Shown here in pieces: positions 1 to 8,263 of a DNA stretch of 64,000 nt. This DNA comes from Bradyrhizobium canariense (GTDB lineage: Bacteria > Pseudomonadota > Alphaproteobacteria > Rhizobiales > Xanthobacteraceae): NCBI RefSeq assembly GCF_900105125.1, contig NZ_LT629750.1:1674001-1738000 (forward strand), read 5' to 3'. The notes beneath the pieces were generated by a model. The model saw only the letters and a program-made list of their open reading frames with translations, was not told the origin of the DNA and ran no database searches. Every line of letters starts with the position of its first letter. Position 1 is the stretch's first letter. A program made the translations under genes and the position numbers.

Positions 1-102
1 CGCGGCAACTTTTTACGTCCACGGCCTTGAGCCAAGCGAAATCCCGAACATTAAACAGCCCGCCGCGGATCATCATCGCAAAAAAATCGCCACAATCCTT
101 TT

Positions 103-122
103 TTGAAACGAATTGGTTTCAA
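103..122. repeat. Short inverted repeat upstream of small secreted gene
   Basis: TTGAAAC and GTTTCAA face each other across 6 bases just ahead of the ribosome-binding site of the next gene. It could be an operator or part of the 5' leader hairpin. A 7-bp arm can arise by chance, so this is only a candidate. Confidence 0.25.
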
Positions 123-139
123 GATAAGGAGCGCCTTCT

Positions 140-400
140 ATGAAGATTGGAAAAACGGTCATCCTTGGCTCTGTTGCCGTCCTGGTCATTCTGACATCGC
201 CCGCGCTGGCGAAGAATACCAATACCAAGACGGGCGACAGCCCATCGGCTTCGTCGTCCTGCCACGCCTACGAACCGCAAGCCAATGGATCATTCACGGA
301 ACTGCCGTGCCAGGAGGTCGGTGCCGGAAGCCAAACGCAGCACAAATCCGCGGCGAAAAGCCCGGACGAAGACCCGCGCGGGCGCCGCGCCGTTCGTTGA
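140..400 (+). CDS. Small secreted protein of unknown function
   Basis: 86-residue protein with a clear N-terminal signal peptide: a Lys-rich start, a hydrophobic stretch at about residues 7-22, and a likely cleavage after ALA at about 24. The mature part is polar, with two cysteines (in SSCHAYEP and ELPCQEVG) that could form one disulfide. The start is fixed by an AAGGAG-like site about 8 bases upstream. Short secreted proteins with this CHxY...LPCQEVG pattern are, from memory, common in Bradyrhizobium, but no function is known to me. The final GRRAVR residues sit where the repeat-like DNA begins, so the C-terminus may have been changed by that junction. Confidence 0.65.
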   Translation: MKIGKTVILGSVAVLVILTSPALAKNTNTKTGDSPSASSSCHAYEPQANGSFTELPCQEVGAGSQTQHKSAAKSPDEDPRGRRAVR

Positions 401-714
401 GTGCTTGGTGTTTGCGAGCGAGAGCCTGCCCCGGACTTGATCTGGGGCGGGTAGCGGTTGGCGTGAAGAAAACGCCTCAAAACAAAGTGCGATTTGCCCG
501 GCGGGCTGTCAGGTGATTTGGCTGTCCGCCCCCGCTCGCAAAATTGTTCGCTTTCCCCTTCGGTAGAAGCGTCGCTATAAGCCGCGCCGTCCCATGCTGC
601 GCGAGGGGCGTATCGCGATCGTCACGAACGCGGGGCGGGATCGGCGGACGCAGCTGCGTCAGGCGCAATAGCTACCATCGCGCGCGCATTAGCTGTTACG
701 CCCTACCTAATGCC
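401..714. repeat. Non-coding region with remnants of dispersed Bradyrhizobium-type repeats
   Basis: No convincing gene lies here. Bases about 449-478 (GGTTGGCGTGAAGAAAACGC followed by CTCAAAAC) align with the repeat copies at 9745-9800 and 12381-12436 in this window. Bases about 595-660 resemble, from memory, another sequence scattered through Bradyrhizobium genomes and often mis-annotated as short ORFs. The region runs directly into the truncated IclR gene, which suggests the repeats mark a decayed junction. Confidence 0.5.
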
Positions 715-1230
715 ATTGAACCGGAGGATCTGCGCAACGAGATCGGCGAATCCTGCGCACTCGCCGTGCTCGACGAGACCGAAATCGTCTATGCGTTGCG
801 GTTGCCGGCGCGACGCATTTTGTCGGCCAATCTCGGCATTGGCAGCCGCCTTCCCGCACATCTGGCGTCGCTCGGCCGCGTCATGCTGGCATCGTTGTCC
901 AAAGACAAGCGGGCCGCCTATCTGCAGTCGGTCGAGTTGATGCCGGTGACCGCGCGCACCGTCACGGACCCCGACGTGCTCGACAAGCAGCTCGATCTTG
1001 TGGAAGCACAGGGTTACGCGTGGATCGATGGCGAGCTCGATCCGGCTATTTGCGGCATCGCCGTGCCGCTGCGGGATCACGCAGGACGGGTCGTTGCCGC
1101 CATCAGCATCAATACGATTTCAGGCATGGCGAGCGAAACGCAGGCAAAGAAGAAATTTCTGGTTCCTCTCAAGCGGACCGCACAGGACATCCGGACTCAA
1201 ATGGTGGCTGTGAGACAGCCAGCGTTTTAG
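715..1230 (+). pseudogene. IclR-family transcriptional regulator, C-terminal fragment (HTH domain lost)
   Basis: From about base 721 the frame reads as the effector-binding domain of an IclR regulator of the PcaR/PcaU type: a LRNEIGESCALAVLDETEIV opening, LPAHLASLGRVMLA in the middle, and a final AQDIRTQM-like helix. IclR proteins normally run about 250-280 residues with an N-terminal winged helix that binds DNA. Here only about 170 residues remain. The frame upstream (open back to 544) translates to Arg/Ser-rich sequence unlike any HTH and lies in repeat-like DNA. No good ribosome-binding site precedes the fragment. Most likely a relic. A leaderless effector domain with another function is possible but less likely. 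Confidence 0.75.
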
Positions 1231-1283
1231 CCGCGGAAGCACGACGTTCAATCGCGCCGCGCGTCCTGCGAACTCCCCTCACC

Positions 1284-2906
1284 TCAACTCCGCAGCCCCG
1301 GCGCCTCCTGCCCGGTGCGCGCAACGTATTCGGTGTAGCCGCCGCCATATTGGTGGATGCCTTCCGGCGTCAGCTCCAGCACACGATTGGAGAGGGCTGC
1401 CAGAAAGTGCCGGTCATGGGAAACGAACAGCATGGTGCCTTCGTATTCCGATAGCGCGCCGATCAGCATTTCCTTGGTTGCCATGTCCAGATGGTTGGTG
1501 GGTTCGTCCAGCACCAGGAAGTTCGGGGGATCGTAGAGCATCTTCGCCATCACCAGCCGCGCCTTCTCGCCGCCCGACAGCACCCGGCATCGCTTCTCGA
1601 CATCGTCGCCGGAGAATCCGAAGCAGCCGGCCAGCGCGCGCAGCGAGCCTTGGCCGGCCTGTGGAAATGCATCCTCCAGCGACTGGAACACCGTGCGCTC
1701 GCCGTCCAGCAGATCCATCGCGTGCTGCGCGAAATAACCCATCTTCACGCTGCCGCCGATCGCCACCGTGCCATCGTCGGGCTCCGTGGAGCCCGCCACC
1801 AGTTTGAGCAGCGTCGACTTGCCCGCGCCGTTGACGCCCATGACACACCAGCGCTCCCGGCGGCGCACCTGGAAATCCAGCCCGTCATAGATGCGTCTGA
1901 CGCCATAGCCCTTCTGGACCCGCTTCAAGCTGACCACGTCCTCGCCGGAGCGCGGCGCCGGCAGAAATTCGAACGCCACGGTCTGGCGGCGCTTTGGCGG
2001 TTCGACGCGTTCGATCTTCTCCAGCTTCTTCACCCGGCTCTGCACTTGCGCTGCGTGCGAAGCCCGCGCCTTGAAGCGTTCGATGAATTTTATTTCCTTG
2101 GCCAGCATCGCCTGCTGGCGCTCGAACTGGGCCTGCTGCTGCTTTTCGTTCAGCGCGCGCTGCTGCTCGTAGAATTCATAATTGCCCGAATAGGTCGTGA
2201 GCTGACCGCCGTCGATCTCGATCACTTTTGTAACGATGCGGTTCATGAACTCGCGATCGTGCGAGGTCATCAGCAGCGCGCCTTCGTAACCCCTCAAGAA
2301 CTGCTCCAGCCAGATCAGGCTTTCCAGATCGAGATGGTTGCTCGGTTCGTCCAGCAGCATGGCATCGGGACGCATCAGCAGGATGCGGGCAAGCGCCACG
2401 CGCATCTTCCAACCGCCCGACAGCGCGCCGACGTCGCCTTCCATCATCTCCTGACTAAAACTTAAGCCCGCGAGCACCTCGCGCGCCCGCGTCTCCAGCG
2501 CATAGCCGTCGAGTTCCTCGAAGCGCGCCTGCACCTCGCCGTAGCGCGCGATGATATCGTCCATATCATCCACGCGATCCGGATCGGCCATCGCGGTCTC
2601 GAGCTCTCTCAGCTCGGTCGCGACTTCGCTCACGGGGCCGGCGCCGTCCATCACCTCGGACACCGCGCTGCGGCCCGACATCTCACCGACATCCTGGCTG
2701 AAATAGCCGATGGTGACGCCGCGATCGACCGCCACCTGTCCCTCATCCGGCAGCTCCTGGCCGGTGATCATCCGGAACAGCGTGGTCTTGCCGGCGCCGT
2801 TTGGACCGACCAGACCGACCTGCTCGCCCCTCTGGAGCGCCGCGGAGGCCTCAATGAAGAGAATCTGGTGACCTTGTTGCTTGCTGATGTTGTCGAGACG
2901 AATCAT
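1284..2906 (-). CDS. ABC-F family ATPase (YbiT/YkpA-like)
   Basis: 540-residue soluble protein with two ABC ATPase domains and no membrane segments, the hallmark of ABC-F proteins, which bind the ribosomal E site and relieve stalled translation. The first domain has Walker A GPNGAGKTT (about residue 35), signature LSGGWKMRVALAR and Walker B LLDEPSNHLD. A charged coiled linker (about 240-300, rich in Q/E/K) follows. The second domain has GVNGAGKS, LSGGEKARLVMAK and LVLDEPTNHLD. Both catalytic glutamates are present. The ATG start gives a normal family N-terminus (MIRLDNISKQ). It stands alone, with the regulator at 3038-4042 on the same strand 131 bases upstream. A second ABC-F gene is at 52984-54861. 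Confidence 0.93.
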   Translation of the reverse strand: MIRLDNISKQQGHQILFIEASAALQRGEQVGLVGPNGAGKTTLFRMITGQELPDEGQVAVDRGVTIGYFSQDVGEMSGRSAVSEVMDGAGPVSEVATELRELETAMADPDRVDDMDDIIARYGEVQARFEELDGYALETRAREVLAGLSFSQEMMEGDVGALSGGWKMRVALARILLMRPDAMLLDEPSNHLDLESLIWLEQFLRGYEGALLMTSHDREFMNRIVTKVIEIDGGQLTTYSGNYEFYEQQRALNEKQQQAQFERQQAMLAKEIKFIERFKARASHAAQVQSRVKKLEKIERVEPPKRRQTVAFEFLPAPRSGEDVVSLKRVQKGYGVRRIYDGLDFQVRRRERWCVMGVNGAGKSTLLKLVAGSTEPDDGTVAIGGSVKMGYFAQHAMDLLDGERTVFQSLEDAFPQAGQGSLRALAGCFGFSGDDVEKRCRVLSGGEKARLVMAKMLYDPPNFLVLDEPTNHLDMATKEMLIGALSEYEGTMLFVSHDRHFLAALSNRVLELTPEGIHQYGGGYTEYVARTGQEAPGLRS

Positions 2907-3037
2907 GGAGACCTGAGCAGGAGGGGAGTTGGAAGAGTTGCGCCGTCTCTAAGCCATGCGGCGCGGTTGCGGAAGCCCGCCGGGCGCGGGTCAGCCAATG
3001 CAGCGCGTGGGCGCGTCCGATGACAAATTGGCGACAT

Positions 3038-4042
3038 TCAGGAACTGAACCGGGCGCGGTAGTCCTGCGGCGTGGCTGATAGCACCCGCAGGAAGCTGCG
3101 GCGCATGGTTTCCTCGGAACCGAAGCCGCAACGCTGCGAGATCCGCTTTACCGGCAGGCGTGATTCCGACAGTAGCCGCCGTGCCGCCTCCACCCTCAGC
3201 CGTTCGACCGCGCGGGCCGGCGTCAGCCCGGTCGCCTCCGCATAGTGCCGGCTGAAACTGCGCTCGCTCATCCCGGCCTGACCGGCCAGCCTCGGAAGCG
3301 AAATATCGTCGGAGAGATGCTTGTTGATCCAGTCATGCAGCGCGCCGAATTCATCCTCCGCCGATTGCAGCGACAGCGCGGCGCTGAACTGCGCCTGCCC
3401 GCCCGGGCGCTTGAGGAACACAACAAGATAGCGCGCCACCGCCAGCGCCGCCGTTCGGCCGAGGTCTTGCTCCACCAGCGCCAGCGCCAGATCGATGCCG
3501 GCCGTCACGCCGGCCGAGGTCCAGACCGAACCATCCCTCACGAAGATCGGATCGGATTCGACACGCACGGCGGGGAAACGCCGGGCAAGCTCGGCGCAAA
3601 CCGACCAGTGGGTGGCCGCCCGGCGTCCATCGAGCACGCCTGACGCGCCCAACAGGAACGCACCGGTGCAGACCGAAGCGACACGACGCGCTTGCCCTGC
3701 CCGCCGCCGCACCCAGTCAACCAGCACCGGATCGGCGGTCGCCGCTTCGACACCGGGGCCGCCGGCAACGATCAGCGTATCCAGCGCCGCGCCGATCCGC
3801 GGCAACGGACGGGTCGCAATTCCAAGCCCAGCAGAAGCCGTGACGCCCTGCCCGCCCTTCGCCACCACATCGAGAACGTAAGGCGGCTTCCCTCCGGCCT
3901 CCCTGACGAGATCGTTGGTGGACGCAAACACCTGTAGCGGCCCCGTGACGTCGAGCAGTTGCACGGACGGATAGGCCAGCACTTCGATGACGCGCGCGGC
4001 ACTTGTTTGAGAACTTGGCGGAAAACGAGGGGACTTTGGCAT
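3038..4042 (-). CDS. GlxA-type AraC transcriptional regulator with DJ-1/PfpI domain
   Basis: 334 residues when started at the ATG at 4042. This start is preferred because longer starts would overlap the divergent neighbour's start at 4103. The N-terminal half is a class-I amidotransferase-like DJ-1/PfpI domain (LDVTGPLQVFA, VAGGPGV, ASVCTGAFLLGASGVLDGRRAATHW), a ligand-sensing module with the nucleophile-elbow Cys in SVCTGA. The C-terminal part (about 235-330) is an AraC HTH pair (LAGQAGMSERSFSRHYAE, then ISQRCGFGSEETMRRSF). It is divergent from the DJ-1-type enzyme at 4103 with only 60 bases between. It therefore probably regulates that gene, and both share the same fold. Confidence 0.9.
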   Translation of the reverse strand: MPKSPRFPPSSQTSAARVIEVLAYPSVQLLDVTGPLQVFASTNDLVREAGGKPPYVLDVVAKGGQGVTASAGLGIATRPLPRIGAALDTLIVAGGPGVEAATADPVLVDWVRRRAGQARRVASVCTGAFLLGASGVLDGRRAATHWSVCAELARRFPAVRVESDPIFVRDGSVWTSAGVTAGIDLALALVEQDLGRTAALAVARYLVVFLKRPGGQAQFSAALSLQSAEDEFGALHDWINKHLSDDISLPRLAGQAGMSERSFSRHYAEATGLTPARAVERLRVEAARRLLSESRLPVKRISQRCGFGSEETMRRSFLRVLSATPQDYRARFSS

Positions 4043-4102
4043 TTCCGCCAGAGCCTGCCCGCGTAAGTTCGCCTTGTCCACCCCAAACCTCCGGAGCAGC
4101 CC

Positions 4103-4825
4103 GTGATCCCGCATGACACGCATTTGCAGATCGGTTCCCTATTGTTCGAGGGGCTTGACCAGATCGATCTGACCGGCCCCTTCGAGGTGCTGTCGCGCAT
4201 CCCGAACTCGACCTATCGCGTCTATGGCAAGACCGCCGCACCGGTTCGCGACCTGAAGGGGTTGCGGCTGACGCCGGATGCAGCGCTGTCGGATGCTCCG
4301 CAGCTCGACGTGCTTCATGTGCCCGGTGGCTTCGGCCAGGAAGCGCTGATGGAAGATGCCGAGGTGCTGGACTGGATCGCGCGACAGGCCGCAGGTGCGC
4401 GTAGCGTTTTCTCGGTGTGCACGGGCGCGCTTCTGTGCGGCGCAGCCGGTCTCTTGAGAGGACGCCGGGCGACGACACACTGGGCTTCGTTTCATTTGCT
4501 GCATCTGTTCGGCGCCATCCCCATCAACGAACGCGTCGTCGTGGACGGTAATTGGGTCTTTGCCGCCGGTGTCACCGCCGGGATCGACGGCGCCTTGCGT
4601 CTGGCGGCCGAATTGCGCGGCGACGACGCAGCCCGGGCGATCCAGCTCTACATGGTCTATGCGCCGGAGCCGCCGTTCGACAGCGGCACGCCCGAGACTG
4701 CGCCCGCCGCCATCCTGGCACAGGCGCGGCAATCGGTCGCCGGCATCACGGCGCAACGCGAGGCGACCGCCCGGCGCATCGCTGCCCGCCTCGGCATCGC
4801 GCTCCCCGCCGTGGCTGCGGAATAA
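4103..4825 (+). CDS. DJ-1/PfpI family protein, isonitrile hydratase-like
   Basis: 240-residue single-domain protein of the DJ-1/PfpI superfamily. It shows the N-terminal LFEGLDQIDLTGPFEVL strand-loop carrying the conserved acid, LHVPGGFGQEAL, the nucleophile elbow SVCTGALLCGAAGLL, RRATTHWAS and FAAGVTAGIDGAL. This motif set is typical of isonitrile hydratase (InhA-like, R-NC to N-formamide), but substrates in this family cannot be read from sequence. It starts at GTG 4103 behind a GGAG site about 8 bases upstream. The NTF2-like gene follows 36 bases downstream and is probably co-transcribed. The AraC regulator is divergent. Confidence 0.85.
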   Translation: MIPHDTHLQIGSLLFEGLDQIDLTGPFEVLSRIPNSTYRVYGKTAAPVRDLKGLRLTPDAALSDAPQLDVLHVPGGFGQEALMEDAEVLDWIARQAAGARSVFSVCTGALLCGAAGLLRGRRATTHWASFHLLHLFGAIPINERVVVDGNWVFAAGVTAGIDGALRLAAELRGDDAARAIQLYMVYAPEPPFDSGTPETAPAAILAQARQSVAGITAQREATARRIAARLGIALPAVAAE

Positions 4826-4861
4826 ACCCGTCTCCCATCCCGAAAACTCAAGGAGAATGAC

Positions 4862-5251
4862 ATGACCACGATGACATTTACCAAAACCGCACCGCCGCAA
4901 TGGCTGCTCGATATGTGGAAGGAAATCGACGACAAGACTTTTGGCAAAGGCTTTGACTGCTTCGCCGAGGACGCCATCTGCAATCTCGGCGTCGCCGACT
5001 GGCACGGTCGCGAAACCATTCGCAACAATCTGCGCGCGTTCATCGACAAGGGGTTTACCGCCCTTCACGATGTCGTCGAATATTGGGACAGCCCGTCGCT
5101 GAAGATCTTTCGCGGCACCGTCACCATGAAGTTCGACGATCCGAAATTGCCGATGGTCAAGCCCACGATGACGCATTTCTTCTACATGGACAAAGCCGAT
5201 CCGACCAAGGTCAAGCACTGGTACGGAGCAGTGGGCCCGACTGGCTTTTAA
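4862..5251 (+). CDS. SnoaL/NTF2-like family protein
   Basis: 129 residues, the size of a single NTF2-like cone (SnoaL or nuclear transport factor 2 fold). The pattern fits that fold: an N-terminal helix with WKEIDDKTFGKGFDCFAEDA, then GRETIRNNLRAFIDKG, then beta strands ending in THFFYMDKADPTKVKHWY. Members are small hydrolases, isomerases or binding proteins; I cannot name a substrate. A strong AAGGAGAATGAC ribosome site precedes the ATG. The 36-base gap and shared strand with the DJ-1-type gene suggest a two-gene unit controlled by the AraC regulator. Confidence 0.75.
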   Translation: MTTMTFTKTAPPQWLLDMWKEIDDKTFGKGFDCFAEDAICNLGVADWHGRETIRNNLRAFIDKGFTALHDVVEYWDSPSLKIFRGTVTMKFDDPKLPMVKPTMTHFFYMDKADPTKVKHWYGAVGPTGF

Positions 5252-5320
5252 GTCGGCGCGTCAGCCCGCAGGGCGGATGGACCTGCGGCCGCGCAAAGCG
5301 CGGTCGCTGATCATCTCATG

Positions 5321-6472
5321 CTAACGCGGCAGTTTCACCTTGAAGATCGTAAACGGACCGGAGCGCGGCAGGTTGTTCTTGAACGCGATTTCCCACAGGT
5401 GGGAATCGGCGATGTAGAGGTAGCCGCCGCTGATCGCAAAACCGTCGGCCCAGGACAGTTTGGATGGATCGCTGACGAAGACCTTGGTGTTCAGCGTGTG
5501 GCTCGGCGTCCTCGTTATGGCAACCACGGTGCGATTTTCCAGATCGCCGCCATAGAGCGTACCGTGCTGATCCATGATGAGCCCGCCGCTCAGCACTGAA
5601 CTGCCGAGATACTCGACTTTTTTGGCAAGCTCCGTCTCGGACAGTCTGGCATCGCGCAGGGCCGACGCCGGCACGCGCCAATAATTATGATCGGTCAGCG
5701 GCCGGTAGTAGAGCCATTGCGTATCCGGCGACAGCGCGATGCCGTCGGCATGGATCGCCACCACCGAGCCATCCGGGCGCAGCGCGATTTCCTTGCCGAA
5801 CATCAGATGCTGCTTGGGATCGGCGAAGGTAGAGCGGTCGCCGACCAGCACCTGCCGGGACTTTCCGGTCTTCAGATCGAGCACCACCAGGCTGCCCTTG
5901 CTTCCAATATTGGTGAGGTAGGCATAATGATGCGCTGTGTCGATGCGCAGATCGTTCAGCGAGTCCTTCGCCGAGACCACGCCCTTGAAATCATACTGCC
6001 GGATCACTCTGTTGGTGGAGAGGTCGAACTCGACCAGCTTGGGCGGCAGGCGATCCTGATCGAGTTTCGACAGTGACGAGTCGAGCGCCCAAAGGTGATC
6101 CGCCTTGTCGACCCACAGCGCCTGAACGGAAATCCATTCCGACTTGGCATCTCCCTGCTCGTTGAAATTGTTCCAGGCCGCGTCAGGATATGGCGTCACT
6201 GCACCGGTCCTGGGATTGACCTCGACCATGCTATAGCGGGAACGAACTTGGGAGGATGGTGCGGTCGCGAACACCCTGCCCTTGGCCGAGACCCCGATGC
6301 CGACCAGGCGAAAATCGTCTTCAAACGCCTTCACGGTTTCCAGCGGCGGACCAACCTTACCGGGATTTTCCTGACCGGCATTTTGCGCCACCGCGGGTGT
6401 TGCGGCGAGCACGCCCGCGAGCGCAAGAATTCCAAATGGCGCATAGGCCAGACTGACTTTCACCATCGGCAT
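5321..6472 (-). CDS. Secreted major royal jelly protein/yellow-related beta-propeller protein
   Basis: 383 residues with a signal peptide (hydrophobic stretch about residues 10-28, cleavage near AVAQ). The mature part reads as a propeller of the MRJP/yellow family: WISVQALWVDKADHLWALDS, KLVEFDLSTNRVIRQYDF, LNDLRIDTAHHYAYLTN, GIALSPDTQWLYYRPLT, GLIMDQHGTLYGGD and WADGFAISGGYLYIADSHL. Bacterial members resemble SMP-30/gluconolactonase-like enzymes; the substrate is unknown. Translation probably starts at ATG 6472, whose A is also the last base of the TGA of the preceding 49-residue gene, so the two are likely translationally coupled. Confidence 0.85.
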   Translation of the reverse strand: MPMVKVSLAYAPFGILALAGVLAATPAVAQNAGQENPGKVGPPLETVKAFEDDFRLVGIGVSAKGRVFATAPSSQVRSRYSMVEVNPRTGAVTPYPDAAWNNFNEQGDAKSEWISVQALWVDKADHLWALDSSLSKLDQDRLPPKLVEFDLSTNRVIRQYDFKGVVSAKDSLNDLRIDTAHHYAYLTNIGSKGSLVVLDLKTGKSRQVLVGDRSTFADPKQHLMFGKEIALRPDGSVVAIHADGIALSPDTQWLYYRPLTDHNYWRVPASALRDARLSETELAKKVEYLGSSVLSGGLIMDQHGTLYGGDLENRTVVAITRTPSHTLNTKVFVSDPSKLSWADGFAISGGYLYIADSHLWEIAFKNNLPRSGPFTIFKVKLPR

Positions 6473-6621
6473 CAATGCCGCTTGAAATACTGCACGTCGC
6501 GTTCGTGCTTCTCCGCCGCCGCCCGCGATTTGAAGGTGCCGAGATTGCGGCGTTTGCCGGTTTTGGGATTTACCTTCCGTGAATAAAGCCGGTATTCGCC
6601 CGATTGCAATTTACGGATCAT
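6472..6621 (-). CDS. Small basic conserved protein
   Basis: 49 residues from the ATG at 6621, which has a GAGG site about 9 bases upstream. A longer reading adding 12 residues exists but is less likely. The protein is strongly basic (KLQSGEYRLYSRKVNPKTGK, then RRNLGTFKSR, AAAEKHERDVQYFKRH). From memory, close relatives are widespread in rhizobia and are unnamed. Basicity and size suggest a nucleic-acid or ribosome association, but that is inference only. Its stop codon overlaps the start of the propeller gene downstream (TGATG). Confidence 0.7.
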   Translation of the reverse strand: MIRKLQSGEYRLYSRKVNPKTGKRRNLGTFKSRAAAEKHERDVQYFKRH

Positions 6622-6892
6622 GGGACTTGCCTCACCAAAGCTGCCACTCCGGATCAATCGAGAATGCGGGCGAGTGTTCCCGTTGAAATCATAAATTTGG
6701 AGCGAGGAGCGCGGGTATCGGTCGAACCCGCGCGCTTCGAGGGCCGACTAACGGGGCCCGTACCTGCATTTCCCGGGACCGATGACCGAGATCGAGAGAA
6801 TCATGACCGATGCCGCACGCTTGCCATTGAAAGACGCAGCTTACGCGCTGTAGCGGCGGAGCCCGAGGCTGGGCACCCTTGAGAATAAGCCG

Positions 6893-7222
6893 ATGACGGC
6901 TGAAGAGCGGGCTAAAGCCACTGCCACGCCGATGGCAAAAATCATGGCCTGGATCAAATATGAGCACGAGCGCGCCGAGGACGGACGGACCTTCGACCGG
7001 CTGAAACGCGCCCATCCTGAAGCCACTGACGCAGACGCGAAGCAAGCGATCATCGCTGCGGTGAAATTCGACGACGACTGCTTCAAATATTTTTCAAAAG
7101 AGCGCACGGACTTCGGAGAAAGAATCGAGCGTGCCGTGACGCTGGCCGCGAAGGACAATCCCGGCTTTCTCGAAAGCACCTACCAGTTGGCTAAATTCTA
7201 CGTGAGCTATTACATGAAATAA
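6893..7222 (+). CDS. Conserved hypothetical protein
   Basis: 109-residue soluble, largely alpha-helical and charged protein ending FYVSYYMK. No signal peptide, membrane segment or motif that I recognise. A GAGAATAAG sequence 5-13 bases upstream may serve as the ribosome site. It stands alone between the small basic gene (other strand) and the Sel1 gene (other strand). Codon use looks like its neighbours, so I take it as a real gene of unknown function. Confidence 0.6.
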   Translation: MTAEERAKATATPMAKIMAWIKYEHERAEDGRTFDRLKRAHPEATDADAKQAIIAAVKFDDDCFKYFSKERTDFGERIERAVTLAAKDNPGFLESTYQLAKFYVSYYMK

Positions 7223-7365
7223 ATTGCGACACAGATCATCTCCGGAAACGGATGATCCAACATCTGAGAATTCTCGCGCTTATGCGCGGCGGTCACTGCC
7301 GGATACTGCGCTTCGCGGGGTTTGGCGGCGGCTTCAACGCAGGCGGCTGAGCGAAAGCCCGTCGC

Positions 7366-8214
7366 CTAAAAACAAAGATTGGTGACGAAATTCCCGCGCT
7401 TGTCCTTGATCACGTAGGGGCATTCCATTCGCTTCAGCGCCTTTTTGGCATCCTCGTCGCCGAGTGCGGCGGCGCGTTCGTAATAGGCCTTGGCGGCGGC
7501 CGAATCCTTCGGCCCGCCGCGCCCCTCTTGGGTAAACGCACCCATTCGCTCCAGCGCGCCGGGATGATTTTGCGCGGCCGCCTTTTCGAACAAGCTGCGC
7601 GCGCCGGCATCGTCCTTGGCGCCGCCGCTGCCGTCCGCCAGCATCAACCCGAGCTGATACTGCGCCTCAGCATTGGTCTCGGCCGCCTTCGCCAGCATTT
7701 CCCGCGCCTTTGCCGGGTCCGACGGTGCGCCGCCGGCGCCCGAGAGCGCCGCAAGATTGCTGACGCCACGCGGATTGCCGCCTTGCGCCGCGCGCTCGAA
7801 CAATTTGCGCGCCTGCTCGTCGTCCTTGGCGACGCCGGCGCCGGTGGCGTAGAGCACGCCGAGCTCAACCATCGCAGAGGTCGAACCCTTGTCAGCTGCC
7901 TTGCGCCAGGTGGCCGTCGCTTCCGGCAACTGCTTGTTGGCGGCATAGGCGCGTCCGAGCTGGAACAGCGCGCGCCGCGATGAGGCGCCCGCGACCTTGC
8001 AATATCGGATCGCAGTCGCGATGTCAGACGGCGCGACGTCAGGCACGCCCTTGACGTCGGCCGGCTTGTCCGGATCGGCGGGGTCGGCCGCGACCCGGTC
8101 GCACAATACGAGATCGGCGGATTGCGCATGAACCAGCGACGGAAGCACCATGACGGCGAGAACCGAAACGGTGACGCAGATTGCAGCGAGTGAACGCGTA
8201 TAAGATCTTTTCAT
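7366..8214 (-). CDS. Secreted Sel1-like tetratricopeptide repeat protein
   Basis: 282 residues from ATG 8214; an in-frame ATG at 8226 would add four residues, and neither has a convincing ribosome site. A signal peptide (MKRSYTRSLAAICV onward, cleavage near VHAQS) is followed by about five Sel1-like repeats, each with an AA/G-x-LG...A..L..KAA pattern (for example MVELGVLYATGAGVAKDDEQ, then ARKLFERAAQ, and YQLGLMLADGSGGAKDDAGA). Sel1 repeats form alpha-solenoids that scaffold protein contacts, so this is probably a periplasmic adaptor. Two cysteines lie near the C-terminus (MECPY and NLCF). Confidence 0.85.
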   Translation of the reverse strand: MKRSYTRSLAAICVTVSVLAVMVLPSLVHAQSADLVLCDRVAADPADPDKPADVKGVPDVAPSDIATAIRYCKVAGASSRRALFQLGRAYAANKQLPEATATWRKAADKGSTSAMVELGVLYATGAGVAKDDEQARKLFERAAQGGNPRGVSNLAALSGAGGAPSDPAKAREMLAKAAETNAEAQYQLGLMLADGSGGAKDDAGARSLFEKAAAQNHPGALERMGAFTQEGRGGPKDSAAAKAYYERAAALGDEDAKKALKRMECPYVIKDKRGNFVTNLCF

Positions 8215-8263
8215 CAGGACGCACATTTTGACGGACAGAATTTGCTTTGAAGTCGGGGCGGAT

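Noticed and set aside
4139..5218. Long minus-strand open frame (359 codons) across the DJ-1 and NTF2-like genes
   Set aside because: It runs antisense to two well-supported genes and crosses their intergenic space, and its product shows no family features. High GC makes such frames common.
6782..6853. 23-codon frame starting MTEIERIMTDAARLPLKDAA
   Set aside because: It looks protein-like but is very short, with no clear ribosome site, and may be a gene remnant. Not enough to call.
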